A DNA stretch of 64,000 nucleotides from Ideonella benzenivorans (GCF_020387415.1 NZ_JAGWCB010000012.1:124001-188000); one strand, 5' to 3'. Shown: positions 27,318-39,158, numbered from the stretch's first letter. Notes: generated by a model not told the origin, from the letters alone. Numbers and translations: made by a program.

Positions 27318-30300
27318 TCAGCTGGCCAGTTGAGCCCAGGTCTTTTCCAGCCGTTTGACCGAGACGGGTTGCGGCGTGCGCAGCTCCTGCGCGAACAGGC
27401 TCACCCGCAGCTCTTCGAGCTGCCAGCGGAAGTCGTCCAGCCGGCTGTCGGCCTGGCCCTTCAAGTCCGCCAGACGGCGCTGATGACGCTGCTCCAGCGG
27501 ACGCAGCTCCGACAGCCGCTGGGCGTCGCGCGCCGGATCGGCCCGCAGCTTGTCCAGCCGCATCACGATGCCCTTGAGGTAGCGCGGGAAGTGCTGCAGC
27601 TGGGCGTAGGGCGTGAGCGCGACAAAGCGCTTGGGCATCAGCCGCTGCAGCTGGGCCGTCACGTCCTCGGCGACCTCCTTCGGGGGGCGGGCGTCCTTGA
27701 GCTTGCGCGTGGCCGCGGCGTATTCGGTCAGGATGGTGCCGGCCAGGCGCGCCACCTCCTGGGCGATCAGGTTCAGGCGGCTGCGCCCTTCCTCGATGCG
27801 CCGCTCGAAGGCGGTCTTGTCCTGCGGCAGCGGATCGGCCAGGAAGGCCTTGTCGAGCGCCACGTCAATGATCTGCGCCTTCAGCTCCTCGGCCGTGCCC
27901 AACGGCATGTAGGCCACCGCCATTCGGGTCAGGTCCGGGATGTTCTTCTCGAGGTATTTGAGCGGCTCGCGGATCTGCAGCGCCACCAGCCGGCGCAGGC
28001 CGGCACGGTGCCTGGCTGCCGCCACCTCGGGCTCGTCGAAGACTTCGATCTCCACATGGTCGCCGTGATCGATCAGCGCCGGAAAGCCGATCAAGGTCTG
28101 CCCACCCTTGCGGATCTCCATCAGCTCGGGCAGCTCGCCAAAGGTCCAGGCCGTGAGCCGCTGCGCGGCCGGCTCGGCCGGCGCCGGTGGGCGGGCCTTC
28201 ACGGCCGCGACCACGCCCCGTCCACCCGATGGCGTGGTCACCACCTGGGGCTGAGGGGCCGGTGCAGGCGCCGCCTGCAGCTTGAGGGCGGCCAGGGCCT
28301 GGAAGGCCGAGCGCGCCTGCCCGCCCAGCTCGGCCTTGAGCGTGGCCAGCTGCCGGCCCAGGCCCAGCTGGCGGCCATGCTCGTCCACCACCCGGAAGTT
28401 CATGAACAGGTGGGGCGCCAGCTGCTCCAGCTTGAAGTCGTTGCGCTGGATGGCCAGCTGGGTGCGTTCGCGCACGGCCTTGAGCAGCACGTCCACCAGG
28501 TGCCCCTGCGCAAACGGCACGCTGGCACAGAACTCGGCGACGAACTCGGGCAGCGGCACCAGGCGTGAGCGCGGACGCTGGTGCAGGCTCTTGACCAGCG
28601 CCAGCACCTTGGCCTCCAGCATGCCGGGCACCAGCCATTCGCAGCGCTCTTCGCTGACCTGGTTCAGGGCGTAGATCGGCACGGTGACGGTGACGCCGTC
28701 CTTCGCATCGCCGGGCTGGTGCAGGTAGTTGACCGCGCAGTCCACCCCGCCCAGGCGCAGCGTGCGCGGGAAGGCGCTGGTGGTCACCCCGGCCGCCTCG
28801 TGGCGCATCAGCTCCTCGCGGCTGAGGAACAGCAGCTGGGGATGGGCCTTGCTGGCCTCGCGGTACCAGCGCTCGAAGGTCGCCCCGCTGACCACCTCCG
28901 CGCCCACATGCTGGTCGTAGAAGGCGACGATCAGCTCCTCGTCCACCAGCACATCCTGCCGGCGCGACTTGTGCTCCAGCTCCTCGACCTGGGCGATCAT
29001 CTTGCGGTTGTGCGCGATGAAGGGCAGCCGGCTGTCCCACTCGCCATTCACCAAGGCTTCGCGGATGAAGATCTCGCGCGCGGTCTTGGCATCCACCCGG
29101 CCGAAGTTCACCTTGCGCTGGTGGTAGATGACGATGCCGTAGAGCGTGGCGCGCTCCAGCGCCACGACTTCGGCCGCCTTCTTCTCCCAGTGCGGTTCCA
29201 GCAACTGCTTCTTGAGCAGGTGGCCGGCGATGCGCTCGATCCATTGCGGCTCGATCGCGGCCAGGCCGCGGCCAAAGAGGCGGGTGGTGTCCACCAGCTC
29301 GGCGGCCACCAGCCAGCGGCCCGGCTTCTTGGACAGGTGCGCGCCGGGGTGGCGCCAGAACTTGATGCCGCGCGCGCCCAGGTACCAGTCCTCGTCGTCG
29401 GACTTGCAGCCCACATTGCCCAGCAGGCCGGCCAGCATGGCCAGGTGGATCTGCTCGTAGGTGGCCGGGCTCTGGTTCAGGCGCCAGCCGTGTTCGGCCA
29501 CCACGGTGTGCAGCTGGCTGTGGATGTCGCGCCATTCGCGCACCCGGCGCGGGTTGACGAAGCTCTCGCGCAGCCGCGCTTCCTGCTGCCGGTTGCTGAG
29601 CTTGTGCGCCGACGGGCCCTCGCCGGTTCCCCGCCCTTCCTCGATCCACTGCCAGAGCTTGAGGTAGCCGACGAATTCCGACTTCTCGTCGTCGAACTTC
29701 CTGTGCTTCTCGTCGGCCGCCTGCTGCTGCTCCAGTGGCCGGTCGCGCACGTCCTGGCCCGACAGGGCCGAGGCGATGATCAGCACCTCGGAGAGGCTCT
29801 GACGGTCGCGCGCCTCCAGGATCATGCGGCCCACCCGCGGGTCCAGCGGCAGGCGCGACAGTTCCTGGCCGATGGCGGTGAGCTCATTGGCCTCGTCCAC
29901 CGCGCCCAGCTCGCCCAGCAGCGCATAGCCATCGGCGATCGCCTTGCGCGGCGGCTCTTCCAGGAAGGGGAAGTCCTCCACCGAACCCAGGCGCAGCGAC
30001 TTCATGCGCAGGATCACCCCGGCCAGCGAAGAGCGCAGGATCTCCGGGTCGGTGAAGCTCGGCCGGCCCAGGAAGTCCTTCTCGTCGTAGAGCCGGATGC
30101 AGATGCCATTGGCCACCCGGCCGCAACGGCCCGCACGCTGGTTGGCCGCAGCCTGGCTGATGGCCTCGACCTGCAGCTGCTCGACCTTGTTGCGGTAGCT
30201 GTAGCGCTTGACGCGCGCCAGGCCGCTGTCGACCACGTAGCGGATGCCCGGCACCGTCAACGAGGTCTCGGCCACGTTGGTCGAGAGCACGATGCGCCGG

Positions 30301-31274
30301 CCGTTGCCGGGGGTGAAGACCCGGTCCTGCTCGGCCTGCGACAGGCGCGCGAACAGCGGCAGGATGTCCGGCTGCGGCCCGTGGCGCAACCGCTGCGCCA
30401 GGTGCTTGTGCAGGTGGTCGGCGGCCTCGCGGATCTCGCGCTCGCCCGGCAGGAAGACCAGGATGTCGCCCGGCCCCTCGCGCCACAGTTCATCCACGGC
30501 GTCGGCGATCGCGTCGTTGAGGTCGAACTCCTTGCTCTCCTCGAAGCTGCGGTAGCGTTGCTCCACCGGGAAGGTGCGGCCGCTGACCATGATCACCGGC
30601 GCCGGCCCGTGGATCGAGGCGAAATGCCGGGCGAAACGCTCGGCGTCGATCGTGGCCGAGGTGACGATGATCTTCAGGTCCGGCCGACGCGGCAGGAGCT
30701 GCCGCAGGTAGCCCAGCAGGAAGTCGATGTTCAGGCTGCGCTCATGGGCCTCGTCGATGATGATCGTGTCGTAGGCCTTGAGCAGCGGATCGGTCTGGGT
30801 CTCGGCCAGCAGGATGCCGTCGGTCATCAGCTTGACGCTGGCGCCGGGCTGCAGCCGGTCGTTGAAACGGACCTTGTAGCCCACCACCTCGCCCAGCGGC
30901 GAGTTCAACTCCTCGGCAATGCGCTTGGCCACCGAGCTGGCGGCAATCCGCCGCGGCTGGGTGTGGCCGATCAGCCCGCTGCCGCCGGCCCCCAGCCCCC
31001 GCCCCAGCGCCAGTGCGATCTTGGGCAGTTGAGTGGTCTTGCCGGAGCCCGTCTCGCCGCAGACGATGACCACCTGGTGGGCTTGCAGGGCCTGTGCGAT
31101 CTCCTCGCGCCGGCTGGAAACGGGCAGCGATTCGGGAAAGCTGATGGGTGGCACGGGCGTGGCCGGCCGGGGCGCCCGGGGGCCGTTGGCAGCGCGCGGC
31201 GGACGGGCACGCCGCGCGGCAGGTGCAGAGGACGCAGCGGGCGCGGGACGGGAGGAGGAGGCAGAGTCAGTCAC
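27318..31274 (-). CDS. hrpA: ATP-dependent RNA helicase HrpA (DEAH box)
   Basis: The protein is about 1318 residues from a GTG at 31274. An N-terminal low-complexity Ala/Pro/Arg stretch (1-45) precedes the helicase core: GETGSGKT at 73-80, DEAHERS near 155, and SATI. Then come the HA2/OB domains and the long C-terminal DUF3418 region typical of HrpA. It is probably involved in mRNA processing or ribosome rescue as in E. coli. The start is uncertain: a TTG at 31340 in the same frame would extend it into the argA upstream region. GTG 31274 gives the usual HrpA length and leaves 77 bases to divergent argA. Confidence 0.93.
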   Translation of the reverse strand: MTDSASSSRPAPAASSAPAARRARPPRAANGPRAPRPATPVPPISFPESLPVSSRREEIAQALQAHQVVIVCGETGSGKTTQLPKIALALGRGLGAGGSGLIGHTQPRRIAASSVAKRIAEELNSPLGEVVGYKVRFNDRLQPGASVKLMTDGILLAETQTDPLLKAYDTIIIDEAHERSLNIDFLLGYLRQLLPRRPDLKIIVTSATIDAERFARHFASIHGPAPVIMVSGRTFPVEQRYRSFEESKEFDLNDAIADAVDELWREGPGDILVFLPGEREIREAADHLHKHLAQRLRHGPQPDILPLFARLSQAEQDRVFTPGNGRRIVLSTNVAETSLTVPGIRYVVDSGLARVKRYSYRNKVEQLQVEAISQAAANQRAGRCGRVANGICIRLYDEKDFLGRPSFTDPEILRSSLAGVILRMKSLRLGSVEDFPFLEEPPRKAIADGYALLGELGAVDEANELTAIGQELSRLPLDPRVGRMILEARDRQSLSEVLIIASALSGQDVRDRPLEQQQAADEKHRKFDDEKSEFVGYLKLWQWIEEGRGTGEGPSAHKLSNRQQEARLRESFVNPRRVREWRDIHSQLHTVVAEHGWRLNQSPATYEQIHLAMLAGLLGNVGCKSDDEDWYLGARGIKFWRHPGAHLSKKPGRWLVAAELVDTTRLFGRGLAAIEPQWIERIAGHLLKKQLLEPHWEKKAAEVVALERATLYGIVIYHQRKVNFGRVDAKTAREIFIREALVNGEWDSRLPFIAHNRKMIAQVEELEHKSRRQDVLVDEELIVAFYDQHVGAEVVSGATFERWYREASKAHPQLLFLSREELMRHEAAGVTTSAFPRTLRLGGVDCAVNYLHQPGDAKDGVTVTVPIYALNQVSEERCEWLVPGMLEAKVLALVKSLHQRPRSRLVPLPEFVAEFCASVPFAQGHLVDVLLKAVRERTQLAIQRNDFKLEQLAPHLFMNFRVVDEHGRQLGLGRQLATLKAELGGQARSAFQALAALKLQAAPAPAPQPQVVTTPSGGRGVVAAVKARPPAPAEPAAQRLTAWTFGELPELMEIRKGGQTLIGFPALIDHGDHVEIEVFDEPEVAAARHRAGLRRLVALQIREPLKYLEKNIPDLTRMAVAYMPLGTAEELKAQIIDVALDKAFLADPLPQDKTAFERRIEEGRSRLNLIAQEVARLAGTILTEYAAATRKLKDARPPKEVAEDVTAQLQRLMPKRFVALTPYAQLQHFPRYLKGIVMRLDKLRADPARDAQRLSELRPLEQRHQRRLADLKGQADSRLDDFRWQLEELRVSLFAQELRTPQPVSVKRLEKTWAQLAS

Positions 31275-31351
31275 AGGGGCGGGATTATCGGTGCAGGGGC
31301 CGGGCCCTGCCGCGCTGCGGCCGGCGGCCGTGCGGCACAATTCCGCCCACC

Positions 31352-32692
31352 ATGGACCTTGTCTTCCCCTACACCTTCGTCCCCTGGTTTCGCTCGGTTG
31401 CGCCGCACATCCACGCGTACCGAGGCAAGACCTTCGTGATCGGCATCACCGGCGAGCTGATTGCCGCGGGACGGCTCAACGCCTTCGTGCAGGACATCTC
31501 GATCCTGCACGCGATGGGCGTGCACCTGGTGCTGGTGCATGGTTTCCGCCCGCAGGTGAATGAGCAATTGCATGCCAAAGGCCACGAGTCGGTCTTTTCC
31601 CACGGCATGCGGGTGACCGATCCCGTGGCGCTGGATTGCGCCCAGGAGGCGGCCGGACAGCTGCGCTTTGAGATCGAAGCGGCGTTTTCCCAGGGTTTGC
31701 CCAACACGCCGATGGCCAATTCCACGATCCGGGTCATCTCGGGCAATTTCCTCACCGCCCGGCCGGTGGGCATCGTGGACGGCGTGGATTTCATGCACAG
31801 CGGCGTGGTGCGCAAGGTGGACGCCGCCGCCATCCGCCGCTGCATGGACATCGGCGCACTGGTGATGCTGTCCCCTTTCGGCTTTTCGCCCACCGGCGAG
31901 GCCTTCAATTTGTCGATGGAAGACGTGGCCACCCAGGTGGCGATTGCACTGCAGGCCGACAAGCTGCTGTTCATGACCGAGATTCCCGGCATCCGCGAAA
32001 ACCAGGCCGATCCCGACAGCCCGGTCGACACAGAAATCGCGCTGCAGGATGCCGAACGCCTGCTGGCCTCGCTGCCGCGCCCGATGCACCCGACCGACCC
32101 AGGCTTCTACCTGCAGTATTGCGTGCGGGCCTGCCGTGCCGGGGTGGAGCGCTCGCATATCCTGCCCTTCGCCATGGATGGCGCCCTGCTGATGGAGGTT
32201 TTCACCCACGATGGCATCGGCACGATGGTGGTGGATGAAAAGCTGGAAAGCCTGCGCGAAGCCACCTCGGATGACGTGGGGGGCATTCTGAAACTGATCG
32301 AGCCGTATGAAATGGACGGCACGCTGGTCAAGCGCAGTCGCACCGAGATTGAGCGCGATATCGCCAACTACACCGTGATCGAACACGATGGCGTGATCTT
32401 CGGTTGCGCGGCGCTCTACCCCTACCCAGAGGCCAAGACCGGCGAAATGGCCGCGGTGACAGTGTCCCCGCAGGTGCAAGGGCAAGGCGATGGTGACAAG
32501 ATTGTCAAACGCATTGAGCAACGGGCCCGGGCCATGGGCCTGGACAGCCTCTTCGTGCTGACCACCCGCACCATGCACTGGTTCATCAAGCGCGGCTTCG
32601 TGCAGGTCAACCCCGATTGGCTGCCCGAGGCCCGAAAACGCAAATACAACTGGGACCGCCGCTCGCAGGTCCTGGTCAAAAAACTCGGCTGA
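31352..32692 (+). CDS. argA: Amino-acid N-acetyltransferase (N-acetylglutamate synthase)
   Basis: The 446-residue protein has an amino-acid-kinase-like domain (about 20-285; LVHGFRPQVNEQL, SGNFLTARPVG) and a C-terminal GNAT domain (about 300-440; AAVTVSPQVQGQGDGDKIV as acetyl-CoA loop). This is the classical ArgA architecture for the first step of arginine synthesis, with Arg feedback inhibition through the kinase-like domain. The stretch TRTMHWFIKRGF near the end is family-typical. It starts 77 bases from the divergent hrpA start. Confidence 0.95.
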   Translation: MDLVFPYTFVPWFRSVAPHIHAYRGKTFVIGITGELIAAGRLNAFVQDISILHAMGVHLVLVHGFRPQVNEQLHAKGHESVFSHGMRVTDPVALDCAQEAAGQLRFEIEAAFSQGLPNTPMANSTIRVISGNFLTARPVGIVDGVDFMHSGVVRKVDAAAIRRCMDIGALVMLSPFGFSPTGEAFNLSMEDVATQVAIALQADKLLFMTEIPGIRENQADPDSPVDTEIALQDAERLLASLPRPMHPTDPGFYLQYCVRACRAGVERSHILPFAMDGALLMEVFTHDGIGTMVVDEKLESLREATSDDVGGILKLIEPYEMDGTLVKRSRTEIERDIANYTVIEHDGVIFGCAALYPYPEAKTGEMAAVTVSPQVQGQGDGDKIVKRIEQRARAMGLDSLFVLTTRTMHWFIKRGFVQVNPDWLPEARKRKYNWDRRSQVLVKKLG

Positions 32693-32737
32693 AGCCGGCC
32701 CCCCATTTCCCCACCGCACTCCGGAGACGCACCGCAC

Positions 32738-33010
32738 ATGGCACGCACCGTTCACTGCACTTACCTGAAGAAGGACGCCGAAGGGCTGGACTTCCCCCCC
32801 TATCCCGGGGAGCTGGGTAAGCGCATCTACGACAACATCAGCAAAGAGGCTTTCGACCTCTGGAAACGTCACCAGACGATGCTGGTCAACGAGAACCGGC
32901 TGAATCTGGCCGATGCCCGGGCACGCCAATATCTGGCCCGCCAAATGGAGCAATTCCTGTTTTCTGGCGCGGCCGACCAGCCCACCGGCTACGTCCCGCC
33001 CTCGGCCTGA
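32738..33010 (+). CDS. yggX: Probable Fe(2+)-trafficking protein YggX
   Basis: The 90-residue protein carries the family core with Cys7 ([18 protein letters not shown]), [20 protein letters not shown] and [15 protein letters not shown]. YggX limits oxidative damage to Fe-S clusters. It follows argA by 45 bases and has CGGAG about 14 bases upstream of its start. Confidence 0.95.
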   Translation: MARTVHCTYLKKDAEGLDFPPYPGELGKRIYDNISKEAFDLWKRHQTMLVNENRLNLADARARQYLARQMEQFLFSGAADQPTGYVPPSA

Positions 33011-33131
33011 CCAGCGGGCCCGCGGCGCAATTGCCGCGGCGTCCCATTCCTGGCTTGGCGGTTTTCCGGGGTCCGGCTACCGCAAAGCCAGGAAAAGGCG
33101 CCCCGCCGTTGCAAGAGATAACCTTTGCCGA

Positions 33132-33161
33132 TTGAATTTCCTGGAAAAGCTCGGCTATCAT
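33132..33161 (+). promoter_or_regulatory. Predicted sigma-70 promoter of the H-NS-family gene
   Basis: TTGAAT (33132-33137) and TATCAT (33156-33161) are spaced by 18 bases in an A/T-richer stretch upstream of the ATG at 33205. The region stands out from the surrounding GC-rich sequence. Prediction from consensus only. Confidence 0.55.
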
Positions 33162-33204
33162 CCGATCGCCCTCCCCGGGCTCCATCAAGATTGGAGATAA
33201 ACCG

Positions 33205-33510
33205 ATGACGAACATCCAGGAACTGCTGGCCCAGAAGGCCGCCCTCGAAAAGCAGATTGCAGAAGCCCAGCGCGCCGCCCGCGCCGACGCGATTGCCAAA
33301 GTCAAGTCGCTGATGACCGAATATGGCCTCACCGCCGCCGATCTGAGCGGCCGTGCGCCCGCCGCCCCGAAGGCAGAAGGCACCCGCAAGGTGGCTGCCA
33401 AATACCGCGACCCGGCCACCAACCAAACCTGGACCGGCCGTGGCCTGAAGCCGAAGTGGCTGCAAGCCGCGCTGGCCGAGGGCAAGTCGCTGGGCGATTT
33501 CGCCATCTGA
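33205..33510 (+). CDS. H-NS family nucleoid-associated protein
   Basis: The 101-residue protein has an N-terminal coiled coil (about 4-40) for oligomerisation. The C-terminal DNA-binding motif at 66-85 reads KYRDPATNQTWTGRGLKPKW, matching the aromatic YRdp..tWsGRGr.PkWL motif of beta-proteobacterial H-NS proteins (BpH3 type). It binds AT-rich DNA and silences genes, often acquired ones. It has its own predicted promoter and a strong terminator, so it is a separate unit between yggX and dnaG. A GGAG 7 bases before the ATG supports the start. Confidence 0.93.
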   Translation: MTNIQELLAQKAALEKQIAEAQRAARADAIAKVKSLMTEYGLTAADLSGRAPAAPKAEGTRKVAAKYRDPATNQTWTGRGLKPKWLQAALAEGKSLGDFAI

Positions 33511-33649
33511 ATTTCGTCCATCGCGATATCCGGGCGCTCGACACCGACCCGCCCATAAACGGTCCAGCACAGGGGGACGCCTTCAGGCGGTGCAAGCCGA
33601 TTCGGGTCGCTGTCGCGCCATGTCCATCCAGTTGATTTCGACACCTTCC

Positions 33650-33678
33650 AAGGGGCAGCCAAGGCTGCCCCTTTTTTC
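33650..33678 (+). terminator. Rho-independent terminator after the H-NS gene
   Basis: An 11-bp stem AAGGGGCAGCC (33650-33660) with GGCTGCCCCTT (33663-33673) is followed directly by a T-run to 33677. It separates the H-NS unit from dnaG. Confidence 0.85.
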
Positions 33679-33721
33679 TTCGCGCCCCAGGCGGCCTCGG
33701 CGCCTGCACTAGACTCCCCCC

Positions 33722-35623
33722 GTGATTCCCCACGGCTTCATCCAAGATCTTCTTTCGCGCGTCGACATCGTGGATGTCGTCGGGCGCCATGTCGAGCTCA
33801 AGAAGGCCGGCATCAACCACAAGGGCCTGTGCCCCTTCCACGGCGAAAAGACGCCCAGCTTCATCGTCAGCCCGACCCGGCAGACCTACCACTGCTTTGG
33901 CTGCGGCGCGCATGGCGATGCCATCCGTTTCCTGACCGAGCTGCACGGCATGAGCTTCGTGGAAGCCGTGCAGGACCTGGCCCAGCAGGTGGGCATGCAG
34001 GTCCCCGAGGACGAGCGCAGCGTCGAGGAGCAGGTTGCAGCCGCCGAACAGCGCCAGCGCCAGCGCACGCTCAGCGAGGTGCTGGAGCGGGCTGCCCAGC
34101 ATTACCGGCATCAGCTCAAAGGCTCGCAGCGCGCCATCGCCTACCTGAAAGGCCGGGGGCTGAGCGGTGAGATCGCCCAGCGCTTCGGCCTGGGCTATGC
34201 CCCGGACGGCTGGCACAGCCTGGCCAGTGCCTTCGCGCGCTATGACGACCCGCTGCTGGTCGAGGCGGGACTGGTGATCCTGCACGGCGAGGAAGGTGCA
34301 GAACAGCGCCGCTACGACCGCTTCCGGGACCGCATCATGTTCCCGATCCGCAATGTCAAGGGCGAGACCATCGCCTTTGGCGGCCGGGTGCTGGACAAGG
34401 GCGAGCCCAAGTACCTGAACTCCCCGGAGACCCCGGTCTTCGTGAAGGGACGTGAGCTTTACGGCCTGTACGAGGCACGCGGCGGCTTGCGTGAGAAGGG
34501 CTACGCGCTGGTGACCGAGGGCTACATGGACGTCGTCGCCCTGGCCCAGCTGGGTTTCCCGAATGCGGTGGCCACGCTGGGCACCGCCTGCACCGCCGAC
34601 CACGTGCACAAGCTGCTGCGCTTCACCGAGCAGGTGGTGTTCAGCTTCGACGGCGACGCCGCCGGGCGGCGCGCGGCCGGGCGGGCGCTGGAGGCCGCGC
34701 TGCCCCATGCAAGTGACACCCGCAGCTTCCGCTTTCTGTTCCTGCCACCCGAGCATGACCCGGACAGCTATGTGCGCGCCTTTGGCCCCCAGGCCTTCGA
34801 GGCGCAGGTGCGGGACGCCGTGCCGCTGTCGCGCCAACTGCTCGACCACGTGGCCACCGACTGCGATCTGGCAACCGCCGAAGGCCGGGCCCGGATGCTG
34901 GCCCAGGCCAAACCTCTGTGGCAAGCCCTGCCCGACGGTGCCCTGAAGCTGCAGCTGCAGGGCGAACTGGCCCGGTTGGGCAGCCTGCCCACCGAGGAAC
35001 TGGCCCGACTCTGGCACGACGGCGCGCCACGCGCCCGGCCGGCGCCGACCGAATCCGCGGACGGCACGCCGCCCGACGCCATCGCACCGCGCAGTGCCGG
35101 CCGGCCCTGGCCGCGTCGCCCCTTCCCCGGGCGGGACCGCGGTGCACGCCAGAGCGGCGGTTTCGGTTCGCGTCGCCTGCCCCCCAAGCGGCCGGAGGAC
35201 CGGGTGATGCAGATGCTGTTCGGCCAACCCGGCTGGTGGCTGGACCTGCCCCCCATGGAGCAGGAGTTCCTGCATGCGCTGCCGCCCCCCCACGGCCCCC
35301 TGGCCGCCTGGCTGGAACGGGACCTGGCCGAACACGGCCCGCGCCCCTGGGCCGTGCTGAAGGAGGTGCTGGCCCAAGACCCCGGCCTGGATGACGAGGC
35401 CCGCGGCATCGCCGACGGCGATGCCGATCCCGGCGCCACGCCCGAAGACCTGCGCCGCGCCCTGGATGTGCTGATGGAGCGGGAACTGGGGCGCGAAATG
35501 CAGGCCCTGCTGGCCGAAGCAGCCCATCAGCCAGACCTGCTGGCCCGCTACCGGGAGCTGGACCGTCAGTGGCGCGAAGTGAAATTGCGCCTGGCCCAGG
35601 CCTCGACCACCAGCGCCGGCTGA
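33722..35623 (+). CDS. dnaG: DNA primase
   Basis: The 633-residue protein starts at a GTG and carries the CHC2 zinc motif (C37, H40, C58, C61), the RNA-polymerase basic region, and TOPRIM with the Glu in TEGYMDVVAL near 264 and FDGDAAG. A variable proline-rich linker (near 440-490) precedes the C-terminal DnaB-interacting domain. It synthesises RNA primers for replication. rpoD follows after 324 bases; rpsU, often first in this group, is not next to it here. Confidence 0.96.
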   Translation: MIPHGFIQDLLSRVDIVDVVGRHVELKKAGINHKGLCPFHGEKTPSFIVSPTRQTYHCFGCGAHGDAIRFLTELHGMSFVEAVQDLAQQVGMQVPEDERSVEEQVAAAEQRQRQRTLSEVLERAAQHYRHQLKGSQRAIAYLKGRGLSGEIAQRFGLGYAPDGWHSLASAFARYDDPLLVEAGLVILHGEEGAEQRRYDRFRDRIMFPIRNVKGETIAFGGRVLDKGEPKYLNSPETPVFVKGRELYGLYEARGGLREKGYALVTEGYMDVVALAQLGFPNAVATLGTACTADHVHKLLRFTEQVVFSFDGDAAGRRAAGRALEAALPHASDTRSFRFLFLPPEHDPDSYVRAFGPQAFEAQVRDAVPLSRQLLDHVATDCDLATAEGRARMLAQAKPLWQALPDGALKLQLQGELARLGSLPTEELARLWHDGAPRARPAPTESADGTPPDAIAPRSAGRPWPRRPFPGRDRGARQSGGFGSRRLPPKRPEDRVMQMLFGQPGWWLDLPPMEQEFLHALPPPHGPLAAWLERDLAEHGPRPWAVLKEVLAQDPGLDDEARGIADGDADPGATPEDLRRALDVLMERELGREMQALLAEAAHQPDLLARYRELDRQWREVKLRLAQASTTSAG

Positions 35624-35947
35624 GCCGAAGACCCTGCCGAGAACCAGGCTGCTGCGCAGCCTTTCAAGGCCAAACCAGGTATAATCCAAAACTCTTTTCG
35701 GCAAGAGGGACAGCAGCACCTCCGGTCCAGGCCACCCGCGACACGGGTCAGACATCGGCCACCTCCCCCGCCAGGGCTGCAGATTCGATCAACGTCCCCG
35801 CGATCTTGCCTGTCCGGCGGGCGTCCCCATGTGTGTGATGCCATCGCTTGCGCACGCCCTTCGTTGAATGGAATGGCCTGATTCCAGGCCGCTGCGTGCG
35901 TTGGCCAGCCGTCGGACCTGATCCCGATTCACACCTCAAGGATTTGC
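35624..35947 (+). promoter_or_regulatory. dnaG-rpoD intergenic leader with candidate promoter
   Basis: This 324-base gap has no convincing ORF. A clear -10 hexamer TATAAT sits at 35680-35685, with only a poor -35 match upstream. This implies a leader of about 250 bases before rpoD. A small CTCTT/AAGAG hairpin (35692-35707) follows the -10, and GGCCTG/CAGGCC (near 35874-35889) forms another. A long structured leader for rpoD is possible but unproven. Confidence 0.45.
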
Positions 35948-38164
<2,217 letters not shown>

Positions 38165-38170
38165 CGATGC

Positions 38171-38194
38171 CGTGCCGACCGCGAGGTCGGCACG
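38171..38194 (+). promoter_or_regulatory. GNRA-capped hairpin between rpoD and the cyclase gene
   Basis: CGTGCCGACC (38171-38180) pairs perfectly with GGTCGGCACG (38185-38194) around a GCGA tetraloop. It lies 6 bases after the rpoD stop and lacks a T-tract. A stable 3' end for rpoD mRNA or partial termination before the cyclase gene is likely. Confidence 0.5.
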
Positions 38195-38210
38195 CTAAAC
38201 TGCGCCGGAC

Positions 38211-39158
38211 ATGGCTTCGATCAAGCGCAGAACCGTCCTCTTTGCCGACTTGCGCGGCAGCACGGCGCTGTACGAGGCCCTGGGCAATGCCCAGGCCAGC
38301 TCGGTCGTGTCGGAGCTGATGCGGCCGCTGGTGCGTTGCATCCCTGCGTGCGGGGGCCAGCTGGTCAAGACCCTGGGGGACGGCCTGATGGCCATCTTTC
38401 CCACGGCCCGCGAGGCCTTGGCTGCCGCCATCCAGATGCAGGATGAACTGGCGGGCCTGCCTCCGCGCCGCCTGAGCCAGGAACGCACCGGCCTGCCCCA
38501 ACTGCAGATCGCCATCACCGCCGGCGAGGTGGTCGAGATGGGCGGCGACTGCTTCGGCGATGCGGTCAACGTGGCCGCACGCTTGCTGGAACACGCCGGC
38601 GACGGCGAACTGCTGATCAGCCGCGAAGTCCACGACGACCTGCCCTGGGAAGCCCAGACCCGCTTTCGCCGCCTGGACCGGGTGCACCTGCGCGGCCGCA
38701 GCGAGCCGGTCGAGGTGTTCCAGTTCAGCCGCCTGGGCGGGCCGGACACCCAGGTCACCCAGTTGGACGCGCCGCCCCTGCCTGCCGAGGCCCAGGGCAT
38801 CGAGCTGGTCTGGGGCGGCGGAGTGCACAGCTTTCACCGCGACGACCTGCCACTGGTGCTGGGGCGTGCCTCCAGTGCCAATCTGGTGATCGACGAGGCG
38901 CGCGTCTCACGCACCCATGCGCGGATCGAGGTCCAGGGCGGTGCCCTGCAGCTGACCGACCTCAGCATCAACGGCACCTTCGTGCGCTTCGCGGGCGAGG
39001 AAGAGGTGCTGAGCCTGCGCCGTGGCAGCTGCACCCTGCATGGCCAGGGCGAGATCGCGCTGGGGGGACCGCCGGGCGAGCCCGCCACCCCCGTGGTCCG
39101 GTTCGCCCTGCTGAGCGAGCCCCCCGAACGGCACGACACCCTGCCCCGGCTCTTCTGA
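38211..39158 (+). CDS. Class III nucleotide cyclase with C-terminal FHA domain
   Basis: The 315-residue cytosolic protein has a class III cyclase domain at about 5-180: metal Asp D13 (FADLRGST), K53 and D57 in VKTLGDG, and GDAVNVAARL with N120 and R124. All catalytic positions needed for activity seem present, and the Lys suggests ATP as substrate. An FHA domain follows (about 200-300; LVLGRASSANLVID, RVSRTHARI, INGTFVRF), which normally binds phosphothreonine peptides. There is no membrane segment. The gene lies 46 bases after rpoD behind a hairpin. A phospho-regulated adenylate cyclase is the inference; a guanylate product is not excluded. Confidence 0.88.
   Translation: MASIKRRTVLFADLRGSTALYEALGNAQASSVVSELMRPLVRCIPACGGQLVKTLGDGLMAIFPTAREALAAAIQMQDELAGLPPRRLSQERTGLPQLQIAITAGEVVEMGGDCFGDAVNVAARLLEHAGDGELLISREVHDDLPWEAQTRFRRLDRVHLRGRSEPVEVFQFSRLGGPDTQVTQLDAPPLPAEAQGIELVWGGGVHSFHRDDLPLVLGRASSANLVIDEARVSRTHARIEVQGGALQLTDLSINGTFVRFAGEEEVLSLRRGSCTLHGQGEIALGGPPGEPATPVVRFALLSEPPERHDTLPRLF

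Noticed and set aside
31275-31340. A TTG start at 31340 for hrpA
   Set aside because: It would extend hrpA into the divergent argA upstream region with proline-rich sequence; GTG at 31274 gives the normal HrpA length.
33011-33721. Minus-strand open frame across the H-NS gene and its flanks
   Set aside because: Opposite to a certain gene with its own promoter and terminator; no start signal or family resemblance.
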